This document shows, one piece after another, positions 62,926-64,000 of a DNA stretch of 64,000 bases. Position numbers and translations under genes: made by a program. Origin of the DNA: Polaromonas sp. JS666 (GTDB lineage: Bacteria > Pseudomonadota > Gammaproteobacteria > Burkholderiales > Burkholderiaceae_C); assembly GCF_900103405.1 (NCBI RefSeq), contig NZ_FNHX01000006.1:124001-188000 (forward strand), written 5' to 3'. Each line of letters opens with the position of its first letter. Position 1 is the first letter of the stretch. The notes under the pieces were generated by a model, which worked only from the letters and a program-made list of their open reading frames with translations, did no database searches and had not been told where the DNA came from.

Positions 62926-64000
62926 ATGGACACGAAAACACTTCAAAGATGCGCGGCGGCACTGTTGGCGGCTGCCCTGTGCGGCACGGGACACGCACAG
63001 ATCCTGATCGGCCAGACCGCCGGGTTCACCGGTCCCGTGGCCGCGGGCGTGAAGGAGACAACCGACGGGGCGCGCCTGTGGCTGGACGCGGTGAATGCCA
63101 AGGGCGGCATCGCGGGCCAGCAGCTGGAGCTGGTGTCCATGGACGACAAGTTCGACCCCAAGCTCGCCGCGGAGAACGCGCAGAGGCTGGCCGAGCGCGG
63201 CGCCGTCGCCCTGTTCCTGACGCGCGGCACGCCGCCCACCGAAGCCGTGCTGCCCGTGTTGCAGGCCAACCGCCTGCCGCTGGTGGGCCCGTCCACCGGC
63301 GCGATGGTGTTGCACCAGCCGGTGCAGCGCTATGTCTTCAATGTGCGCGCAACCTACCAGCGCGAGGCCCAGAAAGCCATTGAGCACCTGAATACACTGG
63401 GGATCACGCGCATCGCCCTGATCCATGCGGACGACTCCTTCGGCCGCGACGGCCTGGAGGGGGCCAACAAGGGTTTTGCCCAGGCCCAGCTGAAACCCAC
63501 GCATGTGCTGAAGGCGGACCGCAGCAAGCCCGACTACAGCCAGCTCGTGCCGCCCATCCTGGCCAGCGACGCGCAGGCCGTGCTGTGGATAGGCTCGGCC
63601 AACGCCGTGGCCGAAGGGGTGAAGGCCTTTCGCGCCGCCAAATCGTCGGTGCGTGTGGTCACCCTGTCGAACAACGCATCGCAGGGCTTCGTCAAGGCGC
63701 TGGGGGAGTATTCGCGCGGCGTCATCGTCACGCAGGTCTACCCGTCCGAGCGCTCTTATGCCTACACCATGGTGCAGGAAGCCACAGAGCTCGCCAAGGC
63801 CAAAAAGATCATGCTGTCGCCCGCCATCCTCGAAGGTTATGCCGCCGCCAAGGTGCTGGTGGAAGGTCTGCGGCGCGCCGGCAAGAACCCCACGCGCGAG
63901 ACGCTGCAGGCGGCCCTGGAAGGCATGAAACGCTACGACCTGGGCGGGCTGGAGGTGAGTTTCGGCCCCGACGACCACACGGGCCTGGACTTCGCCGACC
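62926..64000 (+). CDS. Liv-type ABC substrate-binding protein (3' partial)
   Basis: At least 358 residues; the frame runs off the window. The signal peptide is at about 1-24 (CAAALLAAALCGTGHAQ). The mature part opens ILIGQTAGFTGPVAAGVKETT and keeps NAKGGIAGQQLELVSMDDKFD, then SFGRDGLEGANKGF and SKPDYSQLVPPI. It is a Peripla_BP_6 protein for amino acids or aromatic acids. AAAGG precedes the ATG. Transport partners, if any, would be beyond the window. Confidence 0.88.
   Translation, partial: MDTKTLQRCAAALLAAALCGTGHAQILIGQTAGFTGPVAAGVKETTDGARLWLDAVNAKGGIAGQQLELVSMDDKFDPKLAAENAQRLAERGAVALFLTRGTPPTEAVLPVLQANRLPLVGPSTGAMVLHQPVQRYVFNVRATYQREAQKAIEHLNTLGITRIALIHADDSFGRDGLEGANKGFAQAQLKPTHVLKADRSKPDYSQLVPPILASDAQAVLWIGSANAVAEGVKAFRAAKSSVRVVTLSNNASQGFVKALGEYSRGVIVTQVYPSERSYAYTMVQEATELAKAKKIMLSPAILEGYAAAKVLVEGLRRAGKNPTRETLQAALEGMKRYDLGGLEVSFGPDDHTGLDFAD

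Overview
The window reads as chromosomal DNA of a Burkholderiales bacterium, most likely Comamonadaceae (Polaromonas/Variovorax/Rhodoferax type). This is inferred from the high GC, the tightly packed operons joined by ATGA/GTGA overlaps, and the gene families (many Liv-type transporters and lone solute-binding proteins, ArgP-DadA, an iaaA-gsiABCD locus, a XylR-type sigma54 regulator). No rRNA, tRNA, CRISPR, phage or transposase gene was recognised. The only mobile DNA seen is a small MITE-like element at 2037-2309.

Layout. 1-8.5 kb: two PAS-type sensor histidine kinases (the first cut by the window edge), a VOC/DUF1801 pair, the MITE-like element, a phosphoesterase and an exported protein. 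8.5-14.7 kb: argP divergent from dadA, a WYL regulator divergent from a small conserved protein, a LysE exporter, a second VOC protein, an NAD(P)H oxidoreductase and a small hypothetical. 14.8-25 kb: an RpiR regulator heads a peptide/glutathione uptake operon (iaaA, gsiABCD, P1 aminopeptidase, DppA-type D-aminopeptidase), facing an MpaA-like M14 peptidase. 25-28.7 kb: flavin reductase, EamA transporter, class V aminotransferase, then a clearly lower-GC TPR gene.

28.8-39.9 kb: a divergent catabolic/transport locus. The minus-strand operon runs RpiR, IolC-DUF2090 fusion, beta-hydroxyacid dehydrogenase, Liv-type binding protein, LivH and two SDRs. The plus-strand operon runs LivM, LivG, LivF and a short ABC ATPase that lacks a signature motif. 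Two matching AGAA-N6-TTCT sites exactly 30 bp apart lie between them. The other iol genes are absent here, so the substrate is open.

39.9-52 kb: a XylR/DmpR-type regulator faces an aldehyde dehydrogenase, a coniferyl-alcohol-dehydrogenase-like SDR and an envelope module (DUF1302, DUF1329, YCF48-like, MMPL/RND, lone binding protein). A matching UAS inverted repeat and a -24/-12 promoter lie in between. I read this as sigma54-controlled oxidation and transport of a hydrophobic aromatic alcohol or aldehyde, perhaps supplied by the esterase that follows.

52-64 kb: esterase, acetoacetyl-CoA synthetase, RNase HI-like protein, a TetR regulator with matching operators before itself and before a 37-residue membrane peptide plus alpha/beta hydrolase, an NCS2 permease ending at a strong two-way terminator, a lone Liv-type binding protein, a coiled-coil protein, an AsmA-family protein, a hotdog thioesterase and a last binding protein cut by the window edge.
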